Shown: piece by piece, positions 44,550 through 52,456 of the stretch
How the letters are laid out: each line of letters begins with the position of its first letter
Numbering within the stretch: the first letter of the stretch is position 1
DNA from: Actinocorallia sp. API 0066
GTDB lineage: Bacteria; Actinomycetota; Actinomycetes; Streptosporangiales; Streptosporangiaceae
Direction of reading: 5' to 3'
Length of the DNA: 64,000 bases
NCBI RefSeq assembly: GCF_020991275.1
Contig: NZ_JAJLQY010000007.1
Location: 186,001-250,000 of the forward strand
Made by a program: the position numbers and the translations under genes
Notes under the pieces: generated by a model
The model's input: the letters and a program-made list of their open reading frames with translations, nothing else
Database searches by the model: none
What the model was told of the DNA's origin: nothing

Positions 44550-44828
44550 ATGGCCCGCAAGAACAGGCGGGACGACGGCGGCGCCCGTCCCCTGTCGTCC
44601 TTCGGCGTGCAGGAGACCCGGAGCGAACCGGACGGCGAGTGGCACGTGCGCACCGTCTCGGCGGCTGCGGCGGTCAAGAGCTACCGGTGTCCCGGGTGTG
44701 AGCAGCTCATCCCGCCCGGGACCCCGCACCTCGTCACCTGGCCCGCCGACCGTGGCGGCCCCGACGACCGCCGCCACTGGCACCGGCCCTGCTGGGCGTC
44801 CCGCCTGCACAGAAGACCCAGAAGGTGA
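44550..44828 (+). CDS. Small basic protein with zinc-ribbon-like cysteines
   Basis: 92 residues. The central CPGCEQLIPPGTPHLV and C-terminal HWHRPCW place two Cys, one His and another Cys as in small treble-clef or ribbon zinc sites. The N- and C-termini are rich in Arg. It resembles the short proteins found before an alpha/beta hydrolase in Streptomyces. The next gene starts 1 nt after the stop, so they are co-transcribed. The actual function is unknown. Confidence 0.75.
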   Translation: MARKNRRDDGGARPLSSFGVQETRSEPDGEWHVRTVSAAAAVKSYRCPGCEQLIPPGTPHLVTWPADRGGPDDRRHWHRPCWASRLHRRPRR

Positions 44829-44829
44829 C

Positions 44830-45540
44830 ATGACCACGGAGATCAGGGCGGCCACGGTGTTGGCGGCGCGGCGGCAGGACGTCGTGCTGCACACGTCGGA
44901 CGGGCTGGAGTTGGTGGGGGAACTGGCGCTCCCGGCGGACCGGGAGCCGGTGGCCACGCTCGTCTGCCTGCATCCGCTGCCCACGCACGGCGGGATGATG
45001 GACAGCCACGTGCTGCGCAAGGCGTCCTACCGGCTGCCCGCGCTGGCGGGGCTCGCCGTGCTGCGGTTCAACACACGCGGCACGACGTCGGAGCGCGGGA
45101 CGTCACAGGGCGCGTTCGAGGAGGGCGAGGGGGAGCGGTTCGACGTCGCGGCGGCGCTGGAGTTCGCCGAGTACCACGACCTGCCCCGGGTGTGGCTCGT
45201 CGGCTGGTCGTTCGGCACCGAACTCGCGCTCAAGTGGGGGCTCGACCCCTCGGTGGAGGGCGCGATCCTGCTGTCGCCGCCGCTGCACCGCGCCACCGAC
45301 ACCGACCTGGACGCCTGGGCCGCCGACGGCCGCCCGCTCGTCGCCCTCGTGCCGGAGCTGGACGACTACCTGCGCCCGGCCGAGGCCGTCCAACGGTTCG
45401 CGCGGGTGCCGCGAGCCGAGGTCGTCGGGGTGCCGGGGGCCAAGCACCTGTGGGTGGGCGAGCCGTCCGTGCGGATCGTGCTCAACGAGATCGTCCAGCG
45501 GGTCGTGCCGGAGGCGTGGCCGCTGCCCGTCTCCGTCTGA
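44830..45540 (+). CDS. Alpha/beta hydrolase
   Basis: 236 residues. Nucleophile elbow GWSFGTELALKWG, oxyanion region LVCLHPLPTHGGMMD, and a C-terminal VPGAKHLWVGEP with the catalytic His. It resembles the small hydrolases that act on short peptides or esters. Start MTTEIRAATVL is preceded by AGAAGGTGAC and follows directly on the zinc-ribbon gene. Confidence 0.88.
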   Translation: MTTEIRAATVLAARRQDVVLHTSDGLELVGELALPADREPVATLVCLHPLPTHGGMMDSHVLRKASYRLPALAGLAVLRFNTRGTTSERGTSQGAFEEGEGERFDVAAALEFAEYHDLPRVWLVGWSFGTELALKWGLDPSVEGAILLSPPLHRATDTDLDAWAADGRPLVALVPELDDYLRPAEAVQRFARVPRAEVVGVPGAKHLWVGEPSVRIVLNEIVQRVVPEAWPLPVSV

Positions 45541-45657
45541 CGGCTCCGCTTCCGGGCGTCCCCGGTGACCGTAGACGGCCACGCCGTGGTGGGTGTGTGG
45601 TCTTGAGGGTACGGAAGGGGGGATTGAACCGTTTCAAGGAGACCTAAGGGGAAACTG

Positions 45658-46449
45658 ATGCAGTTGTACGCACGGGACGTCGGCCGCGGCACTCCGCTCG
45701 TACTGCTGCACGCGTTCCCGCTGTCGTCGTCGATGTGGCTGCCGCAGCGCGAGGCGCTCGCCGGCCGGTTCCGGGTGATCACCCCCGATCTGCGCGGGTT
45801 CGGCGGCTCGGTGCTGGGCGACGTCGAACCGTCCGTGGAGACGATGGCGGACGACGTCGCGGCGCTGCTGAAGTCCAAGAACATCCCGCGCGCCGTCATC
45901 GGCGGGCTCTCGATGGGCGGGTATGTCGCGATGGCGCTGTGCCGCCGCCACCCCGACCGGGTGCGCGGCCTCGTCCTCGCCGACACCAAGATGACCGCCG
46001 ACACCGACGCCGCCCGCGCCAACCGGCTGCGGATGGCCGACCGGCTCGGCCGCGACCGCGACGTCCGCCCGCTGCTCACCGACGTGCTGCCGCACCTCGT
46101 CGGGCCGACGACGATGCGCCAGCGGGCCCTCGTCTACGGCAGGATCCGGGGCCTCGTCCAGGCCACGCCGCCCGCCGCCGCCGCGTGGGCGCAACGCGCG
46201 ATGGCGGCCCGGCCCGACAGCACCGACACGCTGAAGGCGGTGAAGGCGCCGACCCTCGTCATCGTCGGCGACGAGGACGGCGTCACGACCGAAGCCGACG
46301 CCCGCGCCATGACCGAGGTGCTACCGAACGCCGAACTACACGTCATCCCGCGCGCGGGCCACCTCACGTCGATCGAGCAGCCCGACCTGTTCAACCAGTC
46401 CGTCGCGGACTTCGTGTCGGCCGTCGCGCGGGCCACCCCCGCCGCCTGA
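45658..46449 (+). CDS. Alpha/beta fold hydrolase
   Basis: 263 residues. The oxyanion motif LVLLHAFPLSSSMW, nucleophile elbow IGGLSMGGYVAMAL, acid in VIVGDEDGVTTEADAR and catalytic His in IPRAGHLTSIEQP are all present, so the enzyme should be active. AAGGAGACCTAAGGGGAAAC precedes the ATG. The substrate is unknown (esterase/3-oxoadipate enol-lactonase-like). A strong hairpin follows. Confidence 0.9.
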   Translation: MQLYARDVGRGTPLVLLHAFPLSSSMWLPQREALAGRFRVITPDLRGFGGSVLGDVEPSVETMADDVAALLKSKNIPRAVIGGLSMGGYVAMALCRRHPDRVRGLVLADTKMTADTDAARANRLRMADRLGRDRDVRPLLTDVLPHLVGPTTMRQRALVYGRIRGLVQATPPAAAAWAQRAMAARPDSTDTLKAVKAPTLVIVGDEDGVTTEADARAMTEVLPNAELHVIPRAGHLTSIEQPDLFNQSVADFVSAVARATPAA

Positions 46450-46452
46450 ACC

Positions 46453-46487
46453 CCCGGCGGCCCGCCGGCGCGCGGCGGGCCGCCGGG
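46453..46487. terminator. Bidirectional terminator
   Basis: A perfect 15-bp stem (CCCGGCGGCCCGCCG with its complement, 5-nt loop) lies exactly between two convergent genes that end at 46449 and 46491. Confidence 0.8.
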
Positions 46488-46490
46488 CCC

Positions 46491-47768
46491 CTAACGGGCG
46501 TCCTGCCGTGGGTGCACGACCTCGCGGATGATGAGCGAGATGGCCGCGGCCACCGGGATGGCCAGCAGCGCGCCCGTGATGCCCATGAGGCTGCCGCCGA
46601 TGAGCGCGGCGATGACCGTGACGACGGGCTGCACGTTCACCGACCGCTGCATGATCCGCGGGTAGATGAAGTAGTTCTCCACCTGCTGGTACAGCACAAA
46701 GAAGATGCCGCAGGCGATGCCCTCGGGCACCCCGGTGAGGAACCCGACGAGCGTGACGATGGTGCCGCCGATCGTCGCGCCGACCATCGGGATCAGGCCG
46801 GTCAGCCCCACGATGAGCGCGAGCACCGCCGCGTAGGGCACCCCGACGATGCTGAGGAAGATGTAGGTGGTGACGCTGGCGATGAGCGTGATGGTCGCCG
46901 CGCCGGAGACGTAGCCGCCGATCTGGTCGAGGATCTCGTCGCCGAGCAGGGCGACGCGGGCGCGGCGGGTGCGCGGCGTGAACCGGTAGAAGAAGTTCTT
47001 CATCTGCGGCAGCGCGGCCAGGAAGTACAGGGTGAGGATCAGCACCGTGAAGGTGTTGAAGATCGCCGACAGCGCGCCCTTGCCGAGGTTCAGCGCCCAG
47101 TCCGCGACGCTGGCCTGGAAGTTGGACTCCAGCAGCTTCTGCCGCGCCGTCTCCAGCAGGTTGTAGCGCTGGTCGAACTCGGCGATCCGCTGGTTCTGCT
47201 GGAGTTGGACGATGTACTCGGGCACGTGCTCGGCGAACTTGCTGATCTCGTTGACGACGGGCGGCACGACGGCCCAACCGACCCCGGTGAAGAACAGCAC
47301 GACCGCCAGGAACACCACGGTGACCGCTTTGCCGCGCGACAGCCCGACCTGCACGAGCCGCTCGACGGCCGGGTTCAGCCCGACCGCGAGGAACAGCGAG
47401 ACCGTCAGCAGGATCAGCACCTGCACGACGTCGAGGACCGCCTGGACGAGCAGCCACGCGCAGATGCCGCCGAGCACCGCGGTGAACCCGAAGACGAACG
47501 GGGAGCGGGTCAGCGGACGGCCTGGCGTGCCGAACGGGAGCAGGTCGGTGACGCCCGCCTCGCGGTGCCGCTGGCTCAGGTCGGTGAGCGGGTCGGGGGA
47601 GATCCGCGGCGTGGGGTCGGCGCCGCGCGGCAGCGGCACCGGGTGCGCCGCCTCCGGTTCCGGGCCTACGACGGACGCGGGCGGGTCCACCACGGTGCCC
47701 TTGTCGCCGATGTCACCCGGGTCCGGCGCCGCACCTTCGGGCGGGGGGGTCGGGGTCGAGTCCTGCAT
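46491..47768 (-). CDS. AI-2E family transporter (PerM/YdiK-type membrane protein)
   Basis: 425 residues. The first ~110 residues are a Pro/Asp-rich cytoplasmic region; eight hydrophobic segments follow (SPFVFGFTAVLGGICAWLLV, ILLTVSLFLAVGLNP and so on), with the family pattern LALIVGLTGLIPMVGATIGG and GIFFVLYQQVENYFIYPRIM. Family members have been linked to export of AI-2 or to sodium/proton transport. GAGGAG before the ATG at 47768 fixes the start. Confidence 0.9.
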   Translation of the reverse strand: MQDSTPTPPPEGAAPDPGDIGDKGTVVDPPASVVGPEPEAAHPVPLPRGADPTPRISPDPLTDLSQRHREAGVTDLLPFGTPGRPLTRSPFVFGFTAVLGGICAWLLVQAVLDVVQVLILLTVSLFLAVGLNPAVERLVQVGLSRGKAVTVVFLAVVLFFTGVGWAVVPPVVNEISKFAEHVPEYIVQLQQNQRIAEFDQRYNLLETARQKLLESNFQASVADWALNLGKGALSAIFNTFTVLILTLYFLAALPQMKNFFYRFTPRTRRARVALLGDEILDQIGGYVSGAATITLIASVTTYIFLSIVGVPYAAVLALIVGLTGLIPMVGATIGGTIVTLVGFLTGVPEGIACGIFFVLYQQVENYFIYPRIMQRSVNVQPVVTVIAALIGGSLMGITGALLAIPVAAAISLIIREVVHPRQDAR

Positions 47769-47821
47769 GCCCACTCCTCACAGCCTGACGACGAACTGAC
47801 GTCCCATAGATAGACGACGAA

Positions 47822-47852
47822 GGACCCGAGGTCGTTTGCCGACCCCGGGCCC
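47822..47852 (-). terminator. Terminator of the coiled-coil protein gene
   Basis: GGACCCGAGGTCG pairs with CGACCCCGGGCCC (two mismatches) around a TTTGC loop, 43 nt past the stop at 47896. Confidence 0.6.
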
Positions 47853-47895
47853 TGTGTCAGACCACTCAGCCTCCGGCCCCCTCAACGGGAGCGGG

Positions 47896-49182
47896 TTACT
47901 CCTGCCACCAGTCGTCGTCGTCGCCGGACTGGGCGGCCGGCTTCTTGGCGGCGGCGGACTTGGCGGCCGGGGCCGCCTTGGGCTCGGGCGCGGAGACGGC
48001 GGGCGCGGGCTCGGGAGCCGCGACCTCCGGCGCCGACATCACCGGGGCGACACCGCCGATGAGCTGGCGGAGCTGGTTCAGGTGGCTGGTGATGGAGTCG
48101 CGCTGGCGCGTGAGCTCGTCCACCTGGCGCTGCGCCGCAGTGCGGATGCGCTCGGCCTCGGCCTTGGTCTCGGCGAGCAACTGCTCGGCCTGCGACTTGG
48201 CCTCGGCGATGACGTTGTCGGAGTTCTTGCGCGCGTTGGCCATCAGCTGCTTGGCGTGCGAGTCCGCCTCGCGGCGGGTCTGCTCGGCCTGCTGGGTGGC
48301 CTTGGCGGCGCGCTGCTCGGCGGAGGCGGCGCGCTGCTCGGCCTCGGCGACGAGCTTCTGGGTGGCGGCCTGGGCGGCGGCGTGCCGCTCGGCGTCCTGC
48401 CGGTCGGCCTCCTCGCGGCGGGCCGCGAGCTGGATCTCGAACTCGGCCTCGGCCTGGGCGCGCTGCGCCTCGGACTCCTCAAGGATGCGCTGGGCCTGCG
48501 CCCGCATCTCGTCGGCCTGGCGCTTGGCCGTGGTGAGGATCTCGTCGCGCTCACGCTTGGTGGAGGCGCGCAGCTGGGCGACCTCACGCTCCGTGGTGGT
48601 GCGCAGCTTGGCGATCTCACGCTCGGCGCTGGCGCGCTTCTCGGCGACCTCGTGGTCGGCGGTGGCGCGCAGCTTGGCGACCTCCCGCTCGGTGGTGGAG
48701 GTCAGCTCGTCGGCCTCGCGGCGGGCGCTGGTGCGCACCTCCTCGGCCTCACGCTCGGCGGTGTTGCGCATGTCGTCGCCCTCGCGCTGCGCGGTGGCGC
48801 GCAGCTCGGAGGCGTCGTTCTCGGCGGTGGCGCGCAGTTCGGCGGCGTCGACCTTGGCGGCGGCCTTGATCTCGTTGGCCTCGGACCGTGCGGCACCGAC
48901 GAGTTCGGTCGCCTGCTCCTCGGCGAGGCGCAGCAGCTGCTCGATGCGGGCGCCGAGACCGGAGTAGGTCGGGCGCTCCTGCTCCTGCAGCTGGCGGTGG
49001 GCGTCGGACAGCTCCCGCTGAAGCGCGCCCGCCTGTTCGCTGGACTTGCGCACCTCGTTGTCGAGCTGCTTGATGTGCTCGTCAACCTGGTGTCGGTCGT
49101 AGCCGCGGAGGACTACGTCGAACTCCTTGGCGGGGGTGTCTTCGAAGAAGTTGCTGAGCTGGGCGTCGATGTCGGACTGCAT
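47896..49182 (-). CDS. FilP/Scy-like coiled-coil protein with DivIVA-type N-terminus
   Basis: 428 residues. Residues ~15-60 match the DivIVA domain (FDVVLRGYDRHQVDEHIKQL). From residue 89 to about 231 there are thirteen consecutive 11-residue repeats with the pattern RE(V/A)xxLRxTAE, an 11-residue (hendecad) coiled coil. More coiled coil follows to ~355, then a Pro/Ala tail and the acidic end DDDDWWQE. In Streptomyces such proteins form filaments at growing hyphal tips; the gene neighbourhood (nucS to epimerase) is the same. Codon constraint makes the opposite strand look open. Confidence 0.88.
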   Translation of the reverse strand: MQSDIDAQLSNFFEDTPAKEFDVVLRGYDRHQVDEHIKQLDNEVRKSSEQAGALQRELSDAHRQLQEQERPTYSGLGARIEQLLRLAEEQATELVGAARSEANEIKAAAKVDAAELRATAENDASELRATAQREGDDMRNTAEREAEEVRTSARREADELTSTTEREVAKLRATADHEVAEKRASAEREIAKLRTTTEREVAQLRASTKRERDEILTTAKRQADEMRAQAQRILEESEAQRAQAEAEFEIQLAARREEADRQDAERHAAAQAATQKLVAEAEQRAASAEQRAAKATQQAEQTRREADSHAKQLMANARKNSDNVIAEAKSQAEQLLAETKAEAERIRTAAQRQVDELTRQRDSITSHLNQLRQLIGGVAPVMSAPEVAAPEPAPAVSAPEPKAAPAAKSAAAKKPAAQSGDDDDWWQE

Positions 49183-49526
49183 GGAGGCTCAATCCTGGTG
49201 TGACGAGTGGGCCGGGGTCATCTGTGATCTCACAACCGGTTGATGGCCTGGCGGTGCGCAGAGCTTCTTCCGGCGAGAGCAGCGTACTCCCGCCGCTGCC
49301 GTGTTGGGGGCTCATCTGAACGCACTGCGTAGATTGTCGGATTTGTTACCTTTTCTGAATGTGGTCGACCCGCCTCTCCGCGACGGAGAGTGACCTGGTG
49401 AATCGGACATGAAGGCCGAGACGCCAACGGAAAACCCGCTGCGTGACCAGGTGGTTTCGATCACGTCACGAAACAGGCAACGCCGGACGACAACCATCGA
49501 GACGGTGACTTTCCGGCCTTCCCGAC
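49183..49526. other. Intergenic region between coiled-coil and epimerase genes
   Basis: 344 nt without a convincing gene. It contains an AT-richer stretch at 49331-49360 that probably holds the promoter of the coiled-coil gene, a palindrome TGTGA-TC-TCACA at 49223-49234, and a hairpin CTCTCCG/CGGAGAG at 49374-49390 that may end the epimerase transcript. Confidence 0.4.
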
Positions 49527-49988
49527 TCATTCGGAGGTGCCGGACTCCTCAGACGCTGTCGCGGGCGCCTTCTGGACGAGTTCCGTCAGCACGCCGTGGC
49601 AGTCCTTCGGGTGCAGGAACGTGATCCGCGACCCCAGCGAACCCCGGCGCGGCTGCTCGTAGAGCACCCGGACGCCCTTCGCCGCGATCCCGTCCGCCTC
49701 CTCCTGGACGTCCGAGCCGTCCGTGCCGAACGCGATGTGGTGGACGCCCTCCCCGTTCTTCTCCAGCCACTTGCCGACGGGCGAGTCCGACCGGGTCGGG
49801 GTGATCAACTGGATGTAGGACGCCGCCCCGTCACCGGTGTCGTTGATCTTGAGCATGCACTCGCGCACACCCTGCTCCTCGTTCACCTCGAAGTGCGCGT
49901 CGGTGAAGCCGTACGTCGCCCTGTAGAACTCGACGGTCGCGTCCAGGTCGAAGCACGCGATACCGATGTGGTCGATGCGGGAAAGCAT
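49527..49988 (-). CDS. mce: Methylmalonyl-CoA epimerase
   Basis: 153 residues, VOC metalloenzyme. It interconverts (R)- and (S)-methylmalonyl-CoA in propionyl-CoA metabolism. Metal-ligand His in RIDHIGIACFDLD, then the second half with EGVHHIAFGTDGSD and the C-terminal Glu in GVLTELVQ. GGAGGG precedes the ATG at 49988; the frame is open further but unsupported. Adjacent, divergent acetyl-CoA acetyltransferase is the conserved neighbour. The mutase partner uses coenzyme B12, made via the adenosyltransferase at 30 kb. Confidence 0.95.
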   Translation of the reverse strand: MLSRIDHIGIACFDLDATVEFYRATYGFTDAHFEVNEEQGVRECMLKINDTGDGAASYIQLITPTRSDSPVGKWLEKNGEGVHHIAFGTDGSDVQEEADGIAAKGVRVLYEQPRRGSLGSRITFLHPKDCHGVLTELVQKAPATASEESGTSE

Positions 49989-50073
49989 GGGGCGAACCCT
50001 CCAGTAACTCGGGATGGCGCTGCTGGGTATCGTGGCAAACGTCGTGAGCCGCGGTTTGGGAGGCCCCCTAGTT

Positions 50074-51249
50074 ATGTCTTCAGTGATCGTCGCGGGTGCC
50101 AGGACGCCCATCGGGCGCCTCCAGGGCTCCCTGAAGGACTTTAGCGCCACCGACCTGGGCGGACTGGCGATCAAGGCGGCCCTGGAGCGGGCCGGAGTGG
50201 CGCCCGACGCCGTCCAGTACGTGATCATGGGGCAGGTGCTCCAGGCGGGCACCGGGCAGATCCCGGCGCGGCAGGCCGCCGTCAAGGCGGGCGTGCCGAT
50301 GACCGTCCCGGCGCTGACCGTCAACAAGGTGTGCCTGTCCGGCCTGGACGCGATCGCGCTCGCCGACCAGCTCATCCGCGCGGGCGAGTTCGACATCGTC
50401 GTCGCGGGCGGCATGGAGTCGATGACGAACGCGCCGCACCTGCTGCCGAAGTCGCGCGCGGGCTACAAGTACGGCTCCGTCGAGGTCCTCGACCACATGG
50501 CCCACGACGGCCTCACCGACGCGTTCGACGCGATCCCGATGGGCGAGTCCACCGAGCGCGTCAACGCCCGGCTGGGGCTCACCCGGGAGGCGCAGGACGA
50601 GTTCTCGGCGCGCTCCCACCAGCGCGCGGCCGCCGCGATCAAGAACGGGCTGCTCGCGGACGAGATCGTGCCCGTCGAGATCCCCGTCCGCCGGGGCGAG
50701 CCCGTCGTCTTCAGGGACGACGAGGGCGTGCGCGCCGACACCACCGCCGAGTCGCTGGCCCGGCTGCGCCCCGCGTTCGCCAAGGACGGCACGATCACCG
50801 CCGGTTCGTCCTCGCAGATCTCCGACGGGGCAGCGGCGGTCGTCGTCATGTCCAGGGCCAAGGCGGAGGAGCTGGGGCTGACCTGGCTCGCCGAGATCGT
50901 CGCGCACGGGAACGTCGCGGGGCCGGACAACTCGCTGCACTCCCAGCCGTCCCGGGCGATCGAGCACGCGCTCGGCAAGGCGGGCCTTTCGGTCGGCGAC
51001 CTCGACCTCGTCGAGATCAACGAGGCGTTCGCCGCGGTCGGCGTCCAGTCCTCGGCCGACCTCGGGCTCGACGGCGACATCGTCAACGTCAACGGCGGCG
51101 CCATCGCGCTCGGCCACCCGATCGGCATGTCCGGCGCCCGGATCGTGCTCGCCCTCGCGCACGAGCTGAAGCGGCGCGGCGGCGGCACCGGCGCGGCCGC
51201 CCTGTGCGGCGGCGGCGGCCAGGGCGACGCCCTGATCGTCAAGGTCTGA
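50074..51249 (+). CDS. Acetyl-CoA C-acetyltransferase (thiolase)
   Basis: 391 residues. It condenses two acetyl-CoA or cleaves acetoacetyl-CoA. Active-site Cys in [12 protein letters not shown], His in [16 protein letters not shown] and the second Cys in [10 protein letters not shown] are all present. I chose the ATG at 50074 ([14 protein letters not shown]), the family start. Divergent from mce; with the dehydrogenase at 43.5 kb it supplies 3-hydroxybutyryl-CoA and the ethylmalonyl-CoA route. A strong terminator follows. Confidence 0.96.
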   Translation: MSSVIVAGARTPIGRLQGSLKDFSATDLGGLAIKAALERAGVAPDAVQYVIMGQVLQAGTGQIPARQAAVKAGVPMTVPALTVNKVCLSGLDAIALADQLIRAGEFDIVVAGGMESMTNAPHLLPKSRAGYKYGSVEVLDHMAHDGLTDAFDAIPMGESTERVNARLGLTREAQDEFSARSHQRAAAAIKNGLLADEIVPVEIPVRRGEPVVFRDDEGVRADTTAESLARLRPAFAKDGTITAGSSSQISDGAAAVVVMSRAKAEELGLTWLAEIVAHGNVAGPDNSLHSQPSRAIEHALGKAGLSVGDLDLVEINEAFAAVGVQSSADLGLDGDIVNVNGGAIALGHPIGMSGARIVLALAHELKRRGGGTGAAALCGGGGQGDALIVKV

Positions 51250-51258
51250 GGACGGCAG

Positions 51259-51290
51259 GAGGGCGCGGCCCGTCAGCGGGCCGCGCCCTC
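51259..51290. terminator. Bidirectional terminator after thiolase
   Basis: A perfect 14-bp stem (GAGGGCGCGGCCCG, TCAG loop) 9 nt past the thiolase stop. It also faces the end of the lanthipeptide operon at 51332 and marks the edge of that cluster. Confidence 0.85.
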
Positions 51291-51331
51291 GCGCGTCGTC
51301 TGGCGGCGCTAGCCGGCTGACATCGTCTACC

Positions 51332-52450
51332 TCACGCTCGTGATGGCTTTCGTCCGAACAGCACGCGAAGCCGATGTTCTGCCGTGCGGACAGACGCGTC
51401 GAGGGTGTCCCTGTGGCTGGCTGGCAGGGTCTTTACGCCGAGGAATGCGGTGGCAACCACTGCGGCGAGGTGTTCTTCCTGCCAGATCCTCATCTGGCTG
51501 CGCAGATGGGGTTGGTCCAAGACGTCGCGGGCGGCGTAGGCGTCGGTGGCGGCCACGTCGAAGAGGGCGTCACGCAGGTTCATGGTGTGGCCTGTGCTGG
51601 ATGGCAGGTCGAGCGCGGTCTGGGCCAAGCGGACCCGGAACACTGCGGTCATCGGGTCGGGCTGCTTCACCAGCGTGAGGGTCTCCTGCATTGTGCGGTC
51701 CACAGCCTTCTGTGAGGAGGAGGCTTCTGGCCGAATCGTCTGGAGGAGGAGCGCAGCGACGGTGCTCTCCCAAGGCTCGGTGGGGATGGTGGACTCGATG
51801 GTCGCAATGGCCTCGTCGGTCTGGCTCTTTTCCAGGAGGGACATGATCTTGATTTGGCGGCCGTCGAGGAGCCGGTTGCCGATGCCGCGGTGTGCCGCCA
51901 TCGCTTGGGCGGCTTCGGTCCAGCGGCCTTGCCGGGTGAGGGCTCGGGCGCCGTCGATGAGCAGGGTGATCCACAGTTCGGTGCAGATCTTCTTGTGGTG
52001 GTCGGTGGTTGGTGTCCAGGGGGCGAGGTCAACGGTGTGGCCGCGGATGCTGGTAGTGCCGCGTGCTTGGGCGGCGCGATAGAGCCTTTGGAGGACGTCG
52101 TAGGCGGCGTCGCCATCGCCTTCGCGGATGAGGAGTCGTGCGATGTTCACGATCGGCATGAGCCCCATGACGGCGATGTCAGGCTCCAGGTGTTCGGCTT
52201 CGGCGAAGATGGCGTGTTGTCTCCAGCAGAGGTCGGTGGCCAGGTCGGGCAGGCCGGTGTCGGAGGCGATGAGGGCGGCGAAGTTGAGGGTTCCGCAGGC
52301 GCGGGCCACCTGGTCGTGGTGGCTCGCGCCCGGGATTTGAGTGGTGAGCGCGGTGAGGTCGGCGATGCGGGTGCCGAGTGGAGTCCCGGGCGGTTTGGTG
52401 CGGCAGACCAGCGGGATGCGGGCTGCGATCGCGGGGTCCATCGCGCTCAC
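51332..52450 (-). CDS. Helical (TPR-like) protein, last gene of the lanthipeptide operon
   Basis: 372 residues, soluble, all-helical by pattern. Repeated helix pairs (CGTLNFAALIASDTGLPDLA, AAYDVLQRLYRAAQARG, ALTRQGRWTEAAQAMAAHRG) resemble the tetratricopeptide part of actinomycete XRE regulators, but there is no DNA-binding domain. The GTG at 52450 lies 6 nt after the stop of the methyltransferase gene, so it is translationally coupled; an ATG at 52441 is an alternative. Its role in peptide maturation, regulation or immunity is unknown. Confidence 0.7.
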   Translation of the reverse strand: MSAMDPAIAARIPLVCRTKPPGTPLGTRIADLTALTTQIPGASHHDQVARACGTLNFAALIASDTGLPDLATDLCWRQHAIFAEAEHLEPDIAVMGLMPIVNIARLLIREGDGDAAYDVLQRLYRAAQARGTTSIRGHTVDLAPWTPTTDHHKKICTELWITLLIDGARALTRQGRWTEAAQAMAAHRGIGNRLLDGRQIKIMSLLEKSQTDEAIATIESTIPTEPWESTVAALLLQTIRPEASSSQKAVDRTMQETLTLVKQPDPMTAVFRVRLAQTALDLPSSTGHTMNLRDALFDVAATDAYAARDVLDQPHLRSQMRIWQEEHLAAVVATAFLGVKTLPASHRDTLDASVRTAEHRLRVLFGRKPSRA

Positions 52451-52456
52451 CGTCTT

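Noticed and set aside
47836-49203. A 455-residue Gly/Leu-rich plus-strand frame with striking repeats (LGDL, GGGAQ)
   Set aside because: The repeats mirror the 33-bp coiled-coil repeats of the minus-strand FilP-like gene.
49223-49234. TGTGA-TC-TCACA palindrome considered as a CRP site
   Set aside because: The spacer is 2 nt instead of 6, so it cannot fit a CRP dimer; left as an unexplained palindrome.
49409-49624. A 71-codon frame beside the epimerase gene
   Set aside because: It overlaps the epimerase end, is Arg/Thr-rich, and has no ribosome site.
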